Shown here piece by piece: positions 61,368 through 64,000 of a stretch of DNA of 64,000 bases. The stretch is from Allomesorhizobium camelthorni (GTDB lineage Bacteria; Pseudomonadota; Alphaproteobacteria; Rhizobiales; Rhizobiaceae). The notes under the pieces were generated by a model that was not told the DNA's origin, searched no databases, and saw only the letters and a program-made list of their open reading frames with translations. The stretch's first letter is position 1, and each line of letters starts with the position of its first letter. The stretch spans positions 1-64,000 of the forward strand of contig NZ_JAAKZF010000007.1 in NCBI RefSeq assembly GCF_011045125.1, written 5' to 3'. The position numbers and the translations under genes are program-made.

Positions 61368-62147
61368 TCAGCTGCCGAAAATGTCGAAGTCGAAGTACTT
61401 CCTGGTGATCTCGTCATATTTGCCGTTGGCGCGGATGGCTTTGATCGCGGCGTTGATCTTTTCCTTCAACTCCGTGTCTTCCTTACGCACGCCGGCGCCA
61501 ACGCCCGGCCCAAGGATTTCAAGATCTTCGGCGACATAGCCCTTGAGGTCGCAGCAGGCGGCGCCCTGCTCGGATTTCAGGAAGGCGTCGAGCGCGATCG
61601 AATCGGCCTGCGTCGCATCGATGCGTCCTGCGGCGAGATCCTGGTTGGCCTCGTCCTGGGTCTGGTATTCCTTGATTTCCGCAGCTTCCGTGAAGTGCTT
61701 CTTGGCGTAGGCCGAGTGCGTCGTGGAAACCTGGACGCCGATGATCTTGCCCTTGAGGTCTTCGGGCGTCGCGCCAAACTTTTCACTCTCGGGGCCAACA
61801 ATCGCGGTCGGCGTGTTGTAGTACTTGTCTGAGAAGTCGATCGTCTTCTTGCGCTCATCGGTGATCGACATCGAATTCATGATCGTGTCGATCTTCTTCG
61901 TCGTCAGCGCCGGAATGAGACCGTCCCACGGGATCGGGGTCAGCTCGCATTCGAACTTGGCCTCCGCGCAGATCGCATGGACGATCTCCACCTCCCAGCC
62001 GGTCCAGTTGCCCGAGGCGTCCGCGGAATAGAATGGCGGATAGGCTTCCGGCGAAAAGCCCACCTTGACCGGTTCGGCGCTAGCGGCGGCGAGGCCCGCT
62101 ATTCCAAAAGCCAGCGCCAGCGCGGCGGTTTTCAGTATGTTCTTCAT
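61368..62147 (-). CDS. polar amino acid ABC transporter substrate-binding protein
   Basis: A 259-residue periplasmic binding protein. Signal peptide residues 1-23 (cleaved after ASA), then the HisJ/ArtJ fold with KVGFSPEAYPPFYSADASG and NSMSITDERKKTIDFSDKYY. ATG 62147 (MKNILKTAALA) has GGGAGTG upstream; the frame open to 62201 lacks support. A single disulfide pair (CC near 200) is present. Likely ligand arginine, ornithine or an opine-like guanidino compound. Confidence 0.9.
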   Translation of the reverse strand: MKNILKTAALALAFGIAGLAAASAEPVKVGFSPEAYPPFYSADASGNWTGWEVEIVHAICAEAKFECELTPIPWDGLIPALTTKKIDTIMNSMSITDERKKTIDFSDKYYNTPTAIVGPESEKFGATPEDLKGKIIGVQVSTTHSAYAKKHFTEAAEIKEYQTQDEANQDLAAGRIDATQADSIALDAFLKSEQGAACCDLKGYVAEDLEILGPGVGAGVRKEDTELKEKINAAIKAIRANGKYDEITRKYFDFDIFGS

Positions 62148-62201
62148 GTCACGCACTCCCATTTTGTTTTTGGTTGATATGTTCCCACTATTCGCCCGCA
62201 A

Positions 62202-63014
62202 TCAGTGGATGTTGCGGATGAATTGTTTCAGCTTTTCGGACTTTGGATCGCCGAAAATCTGCTCCGGCGGCCCTTCCTCCTCGACCAGCCCGTTATAGAG
62301 ATAGATGACATGGCTCGCGACCTGGCGTGCGAACTTCATCTCGTGCGTCACCAGCACCATGGTGCGGCCTTCCCGCGCCAGATCGGCGATCACCTTCAGC
62401 ACCTCGCCAACCAGTTCGGGGTCGAGCGCGGAAGTCGGCTCATCGAAAAGCATGACGCGCGGCTGGACCGCGAGCGCCCGGGCGATAGCCCCGCGCTGTT
62501 GCTGGCCACCCGACAGAAAGGCCGGATAGACGTCGCGCTTTTCCGAGAGCCCCACCCGCTCCAGCAGCTTTTCCGCGCCGGCGATGGCCTCGTCGCGTTT
62601 GACGCCGAGCACATGCACCGGCACCTCGATGACGTTTTCGATCAGCGTCATGTGGCTCCAGAGATTGAAGCTCTGGAAGACCATGCCGAGCCTGGAGCGG
62701 ATGCGCTCTATCTGGCGGCGATCCGCCGGTACGCTGCCGCCGTGGTGGTCCGGTTTCAGCCGGATCTCCTCGCCATTGACACGGATGAGGCCGCTGGTGG
62801 GATTTTCCAGGCAGTTGATGCAGCGCAGCAGCGTCGACTTGCCCGAGCCGCTGCCGCCGATGATCGCCACGACCTCGCCGTCGCGCGCCGACATCGAGAC
62901 GCCTTTCAGGACATGCAGCTGGCCGAACTTCTTGTGCAGGTTCTCGACGTGAATGGCCTCGGCCGCCTCATTGGCCGCGCCTGCCGAAAGCGCCTCTGCA
63001 CCGGCGTTGCTCAT
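62202..63014 (-). CDS. polar amino acid ABC transporter ATP-binding protein
   Basis: A 270-residue ATPase with Walker A GGSGSGKST, Q-loop MVFQSFNLWSHMTL and Walker B VMLFDEPTSAL. The signature reads LSGGQQQRGAIARAL, with Gly where Val is usual. ATG 63014 (MSNAGAEAL) is chosen; the frame open to 63071 has no ribosome site. It leads the transporter operon and is divergent from the guanidine-modifying gene. Confidence 0.88.
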   Translation of the reverse strand: MSNAGAEALSAGAANEAAEAIHVENLHKKFGQLHVLKGVSMSARDGEVVAIIGGSGSGKSTLLRCINCLENPTSGLIRVNGEEIRLKPDHHGGSVPADRRQIERIRSRLGMVFQSFNLWSHMTLIENVIEVPVHVLGVKRDEAIAGAEKLLERVGLSEKRDVYPAFLSGGQQQRGAIARALAVQPRVMLFDEPTSALDPELVGEVLKVIADLAREGRTMVLVTHEMKFARQVASHVIYLYNGLVEEEGPPEQIFGDPKSEKLKQFIRNIH

Positions 63015-63204
63015 GCCGTATTGCCCTTGCGGCGATTTCGATTCCGGTGGAATCCCGTACCCATTACCCAAGTCACAAACTCACGTCCCTGCGACAGGAT
63101 GGACCCGGCGGCTTGCCTCCGTCAACCCGCCTACCGTGGCCCTTGCCGGGCGGTCGCGCAAAATGTTTAGTGGCTTCATGTTGTTGGCAAACCGGGAGGA
63201 CGAT

Positions 63205-64000
63205 TTGAACCTGCAGACCGGAAAAATGTTCGGATCGCAATCGATGGCGGCGCCGCTGAAGCGGGTGCTGATGCGCCGCGCCGGCAGCGCGATGAACGGC
63301 GCGGACCGGGAAACCTGGCATTACGGACCGGGCTTCGATGCTGAACACGCGGCGAAACAGCACCAGGCGCTGGCCGATCTCGTCGCTGCGTCCGGCGCTT
63401 CGATCGAATGGCTCGACGATAGCCAGGATGGACTGGCCGACTCGGTGTTTACCCACGATCCGTCGCTGATGACGGATCATGGCGCGATCATCCTTTCCAT
63501 GGGCAAGGCGCTGCGGCGCACCGAACCTTCGCTGCACGAGGCCGCCTACAGGCGCATGGGCGTGCCGATCCTCGGCAGGGTCGAAGATCCGGGGACCGTA
63601 GAGGGTGGCGACTGCGTTTGGGTCGACGCCAAGACGCTCGCCATCGGCCGCGGCGTGCGCACAAACCAAGACGGCATCCAGCAGGTCGCAAATTTGCTGT
63701 CGCCGCTCGGCGTCGAGGTATACGGCTACGACCTGCCGCTCTGGCATGGCGAGGAGGCCTGCCTTCACCTGATGTCGGTGATCAGCCCGCTGGCCGACGA
63801 TCTCGCGCTGGTCTATGCGCCGCTTCTGCCCGCCGCGTTCTACCAGATGCTCAAGACGCGCGGCATCGAGCTGGTTGAGGGCGACGCCGAGGAGTTCCAC
63901 CTCTCCCACGGCCTCAGCCTCAACGTGCTGCCGACTGCGCCGCGCCAGGTCATCGCCGTCGCGGGCTTTCCCAAAACCAGGGCAGCCATGGAGGCGGCCG
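63205..64000 (+). CDS. dimethylarginine dimethylaminohydrolase-like (guanidine-modifying) enzyme, 3' end missing
   Basis: At least 265 residues, cut by the window edge. Sequence such as KRVLMRRAGSAMNG, VEGGDCVWVD (near 133) and HGEEACLHLMSVISPL (near 182, with the active-site His) places it in the guanidine-modifying superfamily that includes DDAH and arginine deiminases; the catalytic Cys would lie beyond the edge. I use TTG 63205, 5 nt after GGAGG; ATG 63226 or 63244 are alternatives. Divergent from the amino-acid transporter, so the two may handle one guanidino compound. Confidence 0.75.
   Translation, partial: MNLQTGKMFGSQSMAAPLKRVLMRRAGSAMNGADRETWHYGPGFDAEHAAKQHQALADLVAASGASIEWLDDSQDGLADSVFTHDPSLMTDHGAIILSMGKALRRTEPSLHEAAYRRMGVPILGRVEDPGTVEGGDCVWVDAKTLAIGRGVRTNQDGIQQVANLLSPLGVEVYGYDLPLWHGEEACLHLMSVISPLADDLALVYAPLLPAAFYQMLKTRGIELVEGDAEEFHLSHGLSLNVLPTAPRQVIAVAGFPKTRAAMEAA

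Noticed and set aside
1-64000. tRNA or rRNA genes, CRISPR arrays, insertion sequences, phage genes, replication origin
   Set aside because: Read through both strands for these: no cloverleaf-like segment, no regular direct-repeat spacer array, no transposase or integrase motif was seen. A dedicated search (tRNAscan, IS profiles) would be needed to exclude tRNAs fully.

Overview
The window looks like chromosome from a Mesorhizobium-type alphaproteobacterium (Hyphomicrobiales, Phyllobacteriaceae-like). The evidence is high GC content, EcfG-type stress promoters, Irr-type iron control boxes, an HWE-family kinase, an ActS/ActR pair, a long GlnD followed by MurJ, and short palindromic intergenic repeats of the kind seen in this group. 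No rRNA, tRNA, insertion sequence, phage gene or CRISPR array was found. The first 12 kb and the imelysin region read as accessory or niche genes; much of the rest is core metabolism.

1-12 kb is a general-stress island. It holds an EcfG-like ECF sigma factor (3536-4132, minus), a 62-residue NepR-like protein with the EPVP motif (5007-5195) and an HWE histidine kinase (5611-7368). Around them are many small genes: short membrane proteins, a secreted repeat protein, a DUF421 protein, a family of three related small proteins, two Crp/Fnr regulators, a DUF6894 protein, a GFA enzyme and a low-affinity iron permease homologue. I found ten sites matching GGAAC-N17/18-GTT, nearly all facing a gene start, so much of the island is probably one EcfG regulon. 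No PhyR response regulator is present in the window.

12-19.6 kb: a ferredoxin-reductase-like FAD enzyme, then an iron operon behind an Irr box: imelysin, Bfd, bacterioferritin, a di-haem oxidoreductase, a second imelysin-like protein and a DUF1513 protein. 19.6-22.1 kb: three phosphonate genes (phnN, phnM, DUF1045) without the C-P lyase core. 22.2-35.1 kb: inositol catabolism (iolB, iolE, iolD, iolC-DUF2090 fusion, iolG, an SDR), an IolR-like RpiR repressor, and a CUT2 sugar transporter with a Gfo/Idh dehydrogenase; GGAA-N6-TTCC-like operators lie in both divergent control regions.

35.2-45.2 kb: a YnjBCD-like ABC transporter, the helicase HrpB carrying an in-frame palindromic repeat, the redox pair ActS/ActR, MmcB with a LexA-like box, and an L,D-transpeptidase lipoprotein preceded by two matching 14-bp palindromes. 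45.2-53.6 kb (minus strand): NifU-like protein with an Irr box, universal stress protein, TrpS, an acyltransferase, MurJ and GlnD. 53.7-64 kb: an Hsp70-like protein, an Rsm22-like methyltransferase, a Gfo/Idh pseudogene remnant, a large MscS channel, and a polar amino-acid ABC transporter with an Ldh-family enzyme. A divergent guanidine-modifying (DDAH-like) enzyme runs off the right edge, suggesting arginine or a related guanidino compound as substrate.
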